A model generated the notes under the pieces. It did no database searches. It was given only the letters and a program-made list of their open reading frames with translations, and was not told where the DNA came from. DNA of 6,769 nt from Akkermansiaceae bacterium (GTDB lineage Bacteria; Verrucomicrobiota; Verrucomicrobiia; Verrucomicrobiales; Akkermansiaceae), in contig JABHEX010000037.1 of NCBI GenBank assembly GCA_018676385.1, positions 1-6,769 on the forward strand. Reading direction: 5' to 3'. Both the position numbers and the translations under genes were made by a program. Of the stretch, positions 1 to 5,528 are shown one piece after another (within the stretch, counting starts at the first letter, position 1; each line of letters starts with the position of its first letter).

Positions 1-307
1 GAAGCCGGCCGTGAATGATGCCGATTCCATTGTTAAAAGTGCCGCCGCTAAGGGGCAAAAAGTGGTATTTACTAGCTACATGGATCACCCTTTGGGTCAG
101 AGTTATGCAGCTTGGAGGGCAGGCTTGGCTACGTCCTTGAACTCCTCAGTTACTGAATTGTGTGGCCTGATCACACATGGATTGTTTCAGCCTAACGAGT
201 TCACCGAGTGTTTAGGTGATCCGTCACCTCAGTTTATACCAGCTGCTGGGACAGGCCTTGGCTTTGATGTCTTATTAAAAAATTTAGAATGGAAACCGCT
301 TACCTAA
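1..307 (+). CDS. menC: o-Succinylbenzoate synthase, C-terminal part (5' end outside window)
   Basis: Partial gene entering from the left edge; the frame is open from base 2 and ends at TAA 305-307, giving about 101 visible residues. MenC dehydrates SHCHC to o-succinylbenzoate in cytoplasmic menaquinone synthesis. The fragment begins with Lys-Pro, followed about 20 residues later by KVVFTSYMDHPLG. This order matches the end of the enolase-superfamily barrel of OSB synthases, where a catalytic Lys-Pro strand is followed by a strand of the type 'ISSSIESSLG'. The visible first lysine is therefore the likely second catalytic lysine (by alignment from memory). The KxK lysine and the metal-binding acidic residues lie upstream of the window. 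The identity is strengthened by menE, which starts inside this gene. An ATG at 14 and a GTG at 11 are internal and not real starts. Another enolase-superfamily member cannot be excluded from the fragment alone, but the menE neighbour makes this unlikely. Confidence 0.8.
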   Translation, partial: KPAVNDADSIVKSAAAKGQKVVFTSYMDHPLGQSYAAWRAGLATSLNSSVTELCGLITHGLFQPNEFTECLGDPSPQFIPAAGTGLGFDVLLKNLEWKPLT

Positions 308-1425
308 AATCACCTGAGTTCTGGCAATCAGATGAATGCCATGTCATGGTCAACGATCGTGATTCAGGAGCAGTGGTGCAGTCGGAAATGCTCAATCGTT
401 GGTGTGATGGGAGAGCCCAATTACGTGGGCACCTATTATTTTCTACATCAGGAAGTACGGGTAATAGTAAATGGGTCGCGTTATCGCGCCGAGCAATTAT
501 GACATCTGCTGAAGCAGTTAATGAGCATCTGCAGGTGACCCCTCACGATCATTGGTTGCTTGCGCTTCCTACATTTCATGTTGGCGGCATGGGGGTTGTT
601 GCTCGCGCGCATCTCGCATCTTGCGGCTTGTCTCTTTATCAGAAACCATGGAACGCCCAGCAATTTTATAAAGTACTAGATAATGGAACTACCCTTACAT
701 CACTGGTGCCAACCCAACTTTCAGATCTGATTACTGCAGGCCTGAAAGCGCCCAGATCCCTGCGTGCAATGATCATTGGTGGTGGTGCTCTTTCTGACGA
801 TCTTTATCAAAAAGCTATCCAGCTTGGCTGGCCAGTCATCGAAACCTATGGGATGACCGAATCATCATCACAGGTCGCCACAGCGTCCGTCTCGGACAGA
901 AGGCTAAAAGTTCTTTCGTGTTGGCGTACGCAAACAGATAGTGGTGGGCTTCTATCGATCAAGGGTGGCCCTCTCCTGAGTGCGTATTTGCACATAAACA
1001 AGGGAAATATAATCCATACACCCGCGCTTAATAAAGGATGGTTTAGAACTAGTGACCGAGTTGAAATTACGAATGGTTATCTCACAGTCAATGGGCGTTC
1101 GGATCGATGTGCCAAAGTGTTGGGGGAATTAGTTGATCTGGCAGGAATAGAATCAAGTTTGATTATGTTGTTAGGTTCTGTAGAGGTCGTGGTGATCGCC
1201 ATTCCCGACCAACGCCGAGGTAGTCGCCTAGTTGCAGTGTTGGAGGGCGAAGCAAGGTTGTTAGCTGTAAAAATTGCTCTTGATGAGTATAATCAAACCT
1301 GCAGTCCAGTGGCTCGGATCGTGTCAACGTCGTCTGTCGATAACTTTCCACGAACAGCTCTTGGTAAAGTGAGTTATGCTAAACTGATAGATTTTTTTAT
1401 TCAGAATGGAAAATTGGTAGAATAA
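289..1425 (+). CDS. menE: o-Succinylbenzoate-CoA ligase, short form (AMP-binding enzyme)
   Basis: 378-residue acyl-adenylate-forming enzyme that activates o-succinylbenzoate with ATP and CoA to OSB-CoA, the substrate of MenB. The family motifs occur in order: the phosphate-binding loop STSGSTGNSK (52-61), PTFHVGG (94-100), SLVPTQL (138-144), GGGAL (164-168), YGMTE (187-191), GWFRTSD (250-256), the hinge region GRSDRCAKVLGE (269-280) and PRTALGK (354-360), whose Lys360 should be the catalytic adenylation lysine. The enzyme is short: well-known MenE proteins have about 450-490 residues, and the P-loop here lies at residue 52 rather than near 150, so about 100 residues of the N-terminal subdomain are absent. 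Compact MenE proteins of this kind exist, for example in Bacteroidota, so it is probably functional. ATG 289 is chosen because the frame has an in-frame TGA at 265-267; the start overlaps the menC end by 19 bp, which suggests translational coupling. No clear Shine-Dalgarno motif is visible. Confidence 0.88.
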   Translation: METAYLKSPEFWQSDECHVMVNDRDSGAVVQSEMLNRWCDGRAQLRGHLLFSTSGSTGNSKWVALSRRAIMTSAEAVNEHLQVTPHDHWLLALPTFHVGGMGVVARAHLASCGLSLYQKPWNAQQFYKVLDNGTTLTSLVPTQLSDLITAGLKAPRSLRAMIIGGGALSDDLYQKAIQLGWPVIETYGMTESSSQVATASVSDRRLKVLSCWRTQTDSGGLLSIKGGPLLSAYLHINKGNIIHTPALNKGWFRTSDRVEITNGYLTVNGRSDRCAKVLGELVDLAGIESSLIMLLGSVEVVVIAIPDQRRGSRLVAVLEGEARLLAVKIALDEYNQTCSPVARIVSTSSVDNFPRTALGKVSYAKLIDFFIQNGKLVE

Positions 1426-1655
1426 TGTTGCCATCTATTTAGATTCATCAGATAATTTAGTTATCTTGATAAATAAATTACAAGGTCATCCAAATTTTGA
1501 TGGATGTTTAACCCAAACCCGCAGGCGAACGCTTGAAGATTCATTCTGCGGTATTTCTATCTCACAATTTGGTGGGAGTGTGCATTGTCAGGGTCAGTGG
1601 GCTGATGGTGCGTATTTAATGTTCACACGCCACTTCGTTGATAACCAAATCTAAT
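1426..1655. other. Gap between menE and the phoH-like gene, with one weak small ORF
   Basis: 230 bp with no recognised gene. The only notable reading frame is on the plus strand: TTG 1466 to TAA 1652-1654, 62 codons, open upstream as far as 1421 but without ATG or GTG. Its product has a Gly-rich middle, one Trp and two Cys; I recognise no family, and no ribosome-binding site precedes it. Its stop is one base before the ATG of the phoH-like gene at 1656, so a coupled leader peptide is conceivable, but chance is about as likely. The promoter of the phoH-like gene presumably lies here; I could not pick out a convincing -35/-10 pair. Confidence 0.5.
1487..1506 (+). terminator. Weak hairpin downstream of menE
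   Basis: CATCCA (1487-1492) and TGGATG (1501-1506) form a 6-bp stem with an 8-base loop, followed by TTTA only. It lies 62 bp after the menE stop and could be a poor terminator or an mRNA 3' structure. The short T run and half A-T stem make this uncertain. Confidence 0.15.
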
Positions 1656-3209
1656 ATGATTCAACCAACTCAAACCAATTCATCACCACCTGCAACCGAA
1701 GCACTTTCACAAGCCCCTCCTAATAATACCTCTAATCCAGAAACAAGTAATAGCAGCACTCAGGTTGCGAGAAAATCGCGCATTCAAGAATTTGGTATTC
1801 AGGCACCGTCGTTAAAAGGTAAAAATTTCGTTCTTGATACTAATGTGTTACTGCACGATCCCGGCTGCCTCAACCGCTTCAAAGATAACCATTTGTGTAT
1901 CCCCGTTGATGTTCTAGCTGAGTTGGATCAGTTTAAGAGCGAGCAGAGCGAGCGCGGCGCCAATGCACGTCAGGTACATCGTCGGTTATCCGAGATGTTT
2001 GCATCAGGTGATGCTGTGACGCGGGGAGTGCCTACTGATGGGGGCGGGACAATACGGCTGGTTATATACGATCCTGATTTTTGCGAACAAAACTCGGCTG
2101 AGCTTGTGCAATTCCTGCGGGTTTTCCCCGACAGAGAGCTCGTGGATCACCGTATTTTAGCAGCCACTGTGCTTCTTATGGAGCACAACGAAGGGCAGGT
2201 TATTCTCGTGACGAAAGATCTAAATATGCAGCTGAAAGCTCGAGCCGTTGGCTTGGAGTGTGAAGATTATTTGAATGACAAAGTCGATCCTGTGGAAATC
2301 AGCAGCTATGATGTGCTCGGCGTAGATGTTGATCCATCAGAACTGCAACGCTTCTCCAGTTCCGGCGAACTTGTGCTCGAACATCAACGCAGGAAAGACG
2401 TTGTGTTAAATCAATATGTTTTACTATCTGCAGGTGAAAAGCAAACTATGCCCGCACGACTTGACGCCAATGGCACATTTGTGAGGCTTCAAATCCCGGA
2501 GGTGTTGCGTATCCCAGATGGGCATCATCTGAAGCCGTTGAACCTTGGCCAGAAATGCCTTATTGATGCATTGCTGAACCCAGATATTTCTCTAGTTACG
2601 TGCTATGGTCAGGCTGGAACGGGCAAAACTCTTGTTGCTGTTGCTGCTGGTCTGCATGAGATGTTTAACCGTCGCTATAATGGACTGACTATTTCGCGGC
2701 CAGTTGTTTCTATGGGAGATCAATTGGGTTTTCTGCCTGGCAGCCTTGACGATAAAATGAAGCCATGGCTTCAGCCTATTTATGATGCACTGGACTTGCT
2801 GATGCAGCCATCGAGCAATCAAGGGCCTCGCCGTAAAAAGAACAAAAAAGAGAGCATGGGGGATGCTGTTAGTAAGCCCTATGATGATCTTATTGAGAGG
2901 GGTATTATTGAAATTGAAGCGCTGTGTTATATTCGAGGAAGATCTATTCCGAATCGTTTTTTCATCCTCGATGAGGCACAGCAACTTACACCACAGGAGG
3001 CAAAAACCGTGGTTACCCGCATGTCGCGTGGGTCAAAGTTAGTGCTGGTGGGAGATCCCGCCCAGATTGACAACCCCTACGTTGATAGTCGTAGTAATGG
3101 ACTTGTGTTCACGCGCAATCGCCTAAAAGGGCAGTCGTTCGCTGCCCATGTTACACTATCTCGTGGTGAGCGTAGTCCACTTGCGGAGGCTGGAGCACAG
3201 CTGATGTGA
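1656..3209 (+). CDS. PIN domain-PhoH family ATPase (PhoH2-like RNase/RNA helicase)
   Basis: 517-residue cytoplasmic protein joining an N-terminal PIN nuclease domain to a C-terminal PhoH ATPase; mycobacterial PhoH2 proteins of this architecture unwind and cleave RNA. Residues 1-40 are a low-complexity Ser/Thr/Asn/Pro/Gln-rich tail. The PIN domain (about 56-205) shows the expected acidic residues: Asp61 in LDTNVLL, Glu89 in VLAELDQF, Asp164 in VDHRIL and Asp188 in TKDLN. The PhoH domain (about 290-517) has Walker A GQAGTGKT (318-325), a Lys/Arg-rich insert around 390-400, RGRSIPNRFFILDEAQQ with Walker B Asp439-Glu440, and GDPAQID followed by a late arginine-containing TLSRGERSP segment. All the main motifs are intact, so it should be active. 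Start: ATG 1656 is preferred; an in-frame TTG at 1638 would add six residues, and neither has a clear Shine-Dalgarno motif. The context with a Mini-III-like gene downstream points to RNA processing or decay. Closest named relative is B. subtilis YlaK; no gene symbol is assigned. Confidence 0.92.
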   Translation: MIQPTQTNSSPPATEALSQAPPNNTSNPETSNSSTQVARKSRIQEFGIQAPSLKGKNFVLDTNVLLHDPGCLNRFKDNHLCIPVDVLAELDQFKSEQSERGANARQVHRRLSEMFASGDAVTRGVPTDGGGTIRLVIYDPDFCEQNSAELVQFLRVFPDRELVDHRILAATVLLMEHNEGQVILVTKDLNMQLKARAVGLECEDYLNDKVDPVEISSYDVLGVDVDPSELQRFSSSGELVLEHQRRKDVVLNQYVLLSAGEKQTMPARLDANGTFVRLQIPEVLRIPDGHHLKPLNLGQKCLIDALLNPDISLVTCYGQAGTGKTLVAVAAGLHEMFNRRYNGLTISRPVVSMGDQLGFLPGSLDDKMKPWLQPIYDALDLLMQPSSNQGPRRKKNKKESMGDAVSKPYDDLIERGIIEIEALCYIRGRSIPNRFFILDEAQQLTPQEAKTVVTRMSRGSKLVLVGDPAQIDNPYVDSRSNGLVFTRNRLKGQSFAAHVTLSRGERSPLAEAGAQLM

Positions 3210-3282
3210 TTTTTAACACAACGCTATTCGCATTGCAGATTTTAGTTGTGCAGGTTATTGTTCCCCATCTTTATTTCGTTGT

Positions 3283-3843
3283 ATGATGTTGACCGCTAAA
3301 CGCCTGTTCAGTTTTTTGCTTCCACTGCTCTTGTCTGGTTGCTTTGGCAATAGTGATATCTCCCGACCGTGGAAGAAAACTATTCGTAGTGAACTGACCT
3401 ATCTTGGCGCGCGTAACTGGGTGGTTGTTGCTGAGGCTGCTTTCCCTGTGCAAAGTCGTCGTGGTATACGGGTGATATACATTGATGCTGAAATTCCAGA
3501 CCTCGTTGATGGAATTGAACAAGTCATTGAGGAGAAGCATCACGTCAAGCCTCGGATATACGTGACCGCAGAAATTTCCAAGGTTGAATACGACTATGCA
3601 CCGGGAGTGAAGTATTATCGCAAGGAGCTTGAGTCAGCGCTGCATGGCCGTGAAGCACTGGCCCTGAATAACAACATGCTAATGCGAATGTTGCGTGATA
3701 CTTCCAAGACCTATCGTTTGCTGATTATCAAGTCACGCACGGCCCTGCCATACTCGAGTGTCTTTATGGAGCTGGGTAGTGGCTATTGGGATGAGGAATC
3801 GGAATCTCATCTTCGAGATATGATGGAGAAAAAAGAGATGTAA
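3283..3843 (+). CDS. Putative lipoprotein with RbsD/FucU-like domain, catalytic residues replaced
   Basis: 186 residues. The N-terminus is a lipoprotein signal peptide: basic MMLTAKR, a hydrophobic stretch from 8 to 17, and the lipobox Leu17-Ser-Gly-Cys20, so the mature protein should be lipid-anchored outside the cytoplasmic membrane. The mature part resembles the RbsD/FucU family (sugar pyranase/mutarotase): LGARNWVVVAEAAFPVQS (41-58) aligns without gaps with the family pattern 'xGHxDxIxxxDAxFPxxS', and a later segment around SRTALPYSSVFMELG (151-165) matches 'xERAKYGNILLKKG'. The conserved catalytic His is Ala43, the Asp is Glu51, and the Asn after the conserved Tyr (Tyr157) is Ser. It is therefore unlikely to be a normal mutarotase, which is also a cytoplasmic activity; it may be a binding or structural derivative. 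The fold assignment is from remembered family patterns. Start: tandem ATGs at 3283 and 3286, no Shine-Dalgarno motif. It lies 73 bp after the phoH-like gene. Confidence 0.75.
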   Translation: MMLTAKRLFSFLLPLLLSGCFGNSDISRPWKKTIRSELTYLGARNWVVVAEAAFPVQSRRGIRVIYIDAEIPDLVDGIEQVIEEKHHVKPRIYVTAEISKVEYDYAPGVKYYRKELESALHGREALALNNNMLMRMLRDTSKTYRLLIIKSRTALPYSSVFMELGSGYWDEESESHLRDMMEKKEM

Positions 3844-3941
3844 TTACCAGTGGTTTTTGACTCGTTATCAGACAATTTTTGGATGTTATAACGGTCTTGA
3901 TTATGGGTAATTAGAGTTTTGAAAGTATAAATTATAAGCTT

Positions 3942-4283
3942 ATGGCCGCCCCAAAAAAAATGAATACAGACCTGATGCAGGAACGGGAGGAAGCATGGGT
4001 AGGCGATGCTGTGCTCGCACTTTACATGCGCCGTTTGATTCTCAGAGAGCAAGGGAAAATGGATGGTGAGATGTTTGTTCGCTGCACATCAAATGATTTT
4101 CTGCGTAATATTGGTAATGCTACATCTGTGGAAGCTCTTATCGGCCGAATTTATGAGGAGCACGGCCTTCAAGCCGCTTTTGATTGGATGGAGTTCGAGT
4201 TGTTGCCTGTCTTTCGCCAGCAAGAAAAAAACTATCGTAACCGTGAGACTCAAAAAAAGACGAAGCGCAGAAAAAAGAAGTAA
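3942..4283 (+). CDS. Short RNase III-fold protein, Mini-III-like
   Basis: 113 residues with both halves of an RNase III fold. The first signature is EEAWVGDAVLALYMRR (16-31) with Asp22; the second is NATSVEALIGRIYEE (59-73) with Glu64. At the E. coli RNase III position Glu41 there is Ala18, and at Asp114 there is Thr61. The combination Ala-x-x-Gly-Asp and Ala-Thr-x-x-Glu-Ala is what Mini-III (MrnC) enzymes show, and these mature 23S rRNA in some bacteria. The spacing from Asp22 to Glu64 is 42 residues against 72 in E. coli RNase III, so a central segment is missing. No dsRNA-binding domain follows; instead the last 15 residues are strongly basic (KKTKRRKKK end), suiting RNA contact. ATG 3942 is used; ATG 3960, just before the conserved part, is an alternative. 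It may cleave a restricted RNA substrate or only bind RNA. Its stop is 64 bp from the end of the convergent M20 gene. Confidence 0.75.
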   Translation: MAAPKKMNTDLMQEREEAWVGDAVLALYMRRLILREQGKMDGEMFVRCTSNDFLRNIGNATSVEALIGRIYEEHGLQAAFDWMEFELLPVFRQQEKNYRNRETQKKTKRRKKK

Positions 4284-4303
4284 AGCGCGTTTCAGGGAGC
4301 GTT

Positions 4304-4340
4304 AGTCATTCGGTAGTGTAGACCGAAACTGATTGTTTTC
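4304..4340 (+). terminator. Candidate terminator between convergent genes
   Basis: TTCGGT (4309-4314) and ACCGAA (4322-4327) make a perfect 6-bp stem with a 7-base loop; AGT (4304-4306) and ACT (4328-4330) can extend it across a 2-base bulge. It is followed by a T-rich GATTGTTTTC, which fits the end of the rightward RNase III-like transcript. The T run is interrupted, so the call is moderate. Confidence 0.35.
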
Positions 4341-4357
4341 CTCATGATTAGCATGAG
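4341..4357. repeat. Short inverted repeat over the M20 gene's stop
   Basis: CTCATG (4341-4346) and CATGAG (4352-4357) form a 6-bp stem with a 5-base loop that covers the stop codon of the leftward M20 gene (TAA on the minus strand at 4350-4348). No T run follows on either strand, so it is noted as a structure, not called as a terminator. Confidence 0.35.
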
Positions 4358-5484
4358 CCTGACTCAAGGCTCTTGATCAGATTTTCAAAGTAAACCACGC
4401 CTTCTTTGAGACGATCAATTTTGATAAATTCATCTTTTGTATGTGCTTGATTGATAGATCCAGGTCCGATGCAGACTGATGGGATACCAGCGGCGTTGAG
4501 ATGAGCGGCATCAGAGAACCACGGTGCTCCCACGGTTTTACTTTTGGGGTTCGCGGTGATGAGTTTTTTTATCCAGATATTGTCGTCTGGAACCTCCATC
4601 GGCGGATTTTCGTGCGGGTTGACCACCTTAAGAGAAAGCTTTTGATAGCTGATGGTTTTTTCGACTACGGCAAGTGCTCCACCATCGTCATGCAGTGAGG
4701 GAGTCGTGCGAATATCAATCTGTGACGAGGCAAAATCGGGAACAATATTAGGCTGTTTACCACCGTTGATTGTGCCGACATTAAGAGTTGAGCACCCAAG
4801 TATGGGATGCGAGTATTTGGTGAGTTCTGGGGAGAGTTTTCTGTCGAGTATATCGAGTGCGCGGGCAAGCTTTAGGATAGCGTTTTCACCTTGTTCAGGT
4901 TGGGATGCGTGGGCTGCTTTTCCAGTGCTTGTTAGGGTTGCCCAGAGTGATCCTTTGGTAACGTTGACGATGTCTAAGTCGGTAGGCTCACCTGCGATGG
5001 CGAATGTGTATTCCGACGCGTGATGTTTAGCGAAGTGTTTAGATCCATGCTGGGAGGCTTCCTCGCCCATGAATCCGATGAAGTCCACGGCGACGGGGAG
5101 CTTTTCCAATAGGTTCTGACAGTTACTCAATGCCTGCAGCATGGATGCCATAGGGCCTTTGGTGTCGGACGCACCTCTACCGAGGATTTTACCATCATCG
5201 GTGATGGCGCCGAAGCTATCAAGATCCATGCCGGCTATGCTTACAGTATCGAGGTGAGGGGCGAGCATGATCCGTGGTCGATTATCCGGCCCAGGTGCGC
5301 GGGCAATCACGTTGGATCGTCCCGGTAAAACTTCCTCTTGTACAACAGAGAAACCGGATTCTTCCAAATACTTCTGCACGTAATCCGCCATAGCGGCCTC
5401 ACCATCACCGTCCGGTGAGCAGTCTGGATTGACGCTGGGAATGCGGATCAGTTTCTGGAGTAGGAATACGACGTCGCTGGGCAT
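4348..5484 (-). CDS. M20 family zinc amidohydrolase, ArgE/DapE type
   Basis: 378 residues, the usual length for ArgE and DapE. M20 enzymes are two-zinc hydrolases removing acyl groups from amino acids: ArgE cleaves N-acetylornithine, DapE succinyl-diaminopimelate. The ligand set is complete: His77 in PHLDTV with Asp79, bridging Asp107 in GASDTKGP, catalytic Glu141 and metal Glu142 in MGEEAS, Glu166 in GEPT, and His348 in AHTKDEF. The lid/dimerisation domain (about 176-290) contains GKAAHAS with His192, the position that reaches the partner's active site in DapE. The substrate cannot be told from these motifs; acetylornithine deacetylase, desuccinylase, or a dipeptidase-like member are all possible. 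There is no signal peptide, so it is cytoplasmic. The ATG at 5484-5482 fits the usual N-terminus and lacks a good Shine-Dalgarno motif. It lies 43 bp downstream of the disulfide oxidoreductase gene; the two may be co-transcribed, unless a promoter in the repeat spacer separates them. Confidence 0.9.
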   Translation of the reverse strand: MPSDVVFLLQKLIRIPSVNPDCSPDGDGEAAMADYVQKYLEESGFSVVQEEVLPGRSNVIARAPGPDNRPRIMLAPHLDTVSIAGMDLDSFGAITDDGKILGRGASDTKGPMASMLQALSNCQNLLEKLPVAVDFIGFMGEEASQHGSKHFAKHHASEYTFAIAGEPTDLDIVNVTKGSLWATLTSTGKAAHASQPEQGENAILKLARALDILDRKLSPELTKYSHPILGCSTLNVGTINGGKQPNIVPDFASSQIDIRTTPSLHDDGGALAVVEKTISYQKLSLKVVNPHENPPMEVPDDNIWIKKLITANPKSKTVGAPWFSDAAHLNAAGIPSVCIGPGSINQAHTKDEFIKIDRLKEGVVYFENLIKSLESGSC

Positions 5485-5489
5485 GAATG

Positions 5490-5518
5490 GATATTAAACC
5501 CCAAATACCAAATACCAA
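5490..5518 (-). promoter_or_regulatory. Speculative promoter in the repeat spacer for the M20 gene
   Basis: On the minus strand TAATAT (5496-5491) resembles a -10 box, and 16 bp upstream within the repeats lies TTGGTA (5518-5513), four of six matches to TTGACA. Transcription would start close to the ATG at 5484, giving almost no leader. Since each repeat unit offers another TTGG, this could be coincidence. Confidence 0.2.
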
Positions 5519-5528
5519 ATACCAAATT
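5501..5528. repeat. Tandem repeat of the 7-bp unit CCAAATA, four copies
   Basis: CCAAATA at 5501-5507, 5508-5514 and 5515-5521, plus CCAAATT at 5522-5528. On the minus strand, the coding strand of the flanking genes, it reads TATTTGG in series between the oxidoreductase stop (TGA 5530-5528) and the M20 start at 5484. The array fills most of the 43-bp spacer. A gain or loss of one unit would change the spacing by 7 bp without touching either reading frame, except at the shared stop base. Confidence 0.85.

Noticed and set aside
2592..2984. Minus-strand 130-codon open frame opposite the PhoH domain
   Set aside because: It covers the Walker A to Walker B region of the phoH-like gene in antisense; its composition is that of a shadow frame, with no domain recognised.
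3217..3250. Inverted repeat CACAAC/GTTGTG after the phoH-like gene as a terminator
   Set aside because: The loop is 22 bases and no T run follows, so it does not resemble a Rho-independent terminator.
3857..3891. Possible promoter TTGACT (3857-3862) with TTATAA (3886-3891) before the RNase III-like gene
   Set aside because: The spacing is 23 bp, too long for a standard promoter; the region is AT-rich, so such matches are expected by chance.
3271..4052. Minus-strand open frames of 90 and 81 codons opposite the lipoprotein and the gap before the RNase III-like gene
   Set aside because: No family features, no ribosome-binding site, and they overlap well-supported plus-strand genes.
4063..4305. 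Plus-strand 80-codon frame overlapping the RNase III-like gene
   Set aside because: It overlaps in a different frame a gene with clear RNase III signatures; the frame is a shadow.
4652..5023. Plus-strand 123-codon open frame opposite the M20 gene
   Set aside because: It lies wholly antisense to a gene with a complete set of catalytic motifs and shows no recognisable family; treated as a shadow frame.
5501..5528. CRISPR-like array
   Set aside because: The 7-bp units are directly adjacent with no spacers, so this is a simple tandem repeat.
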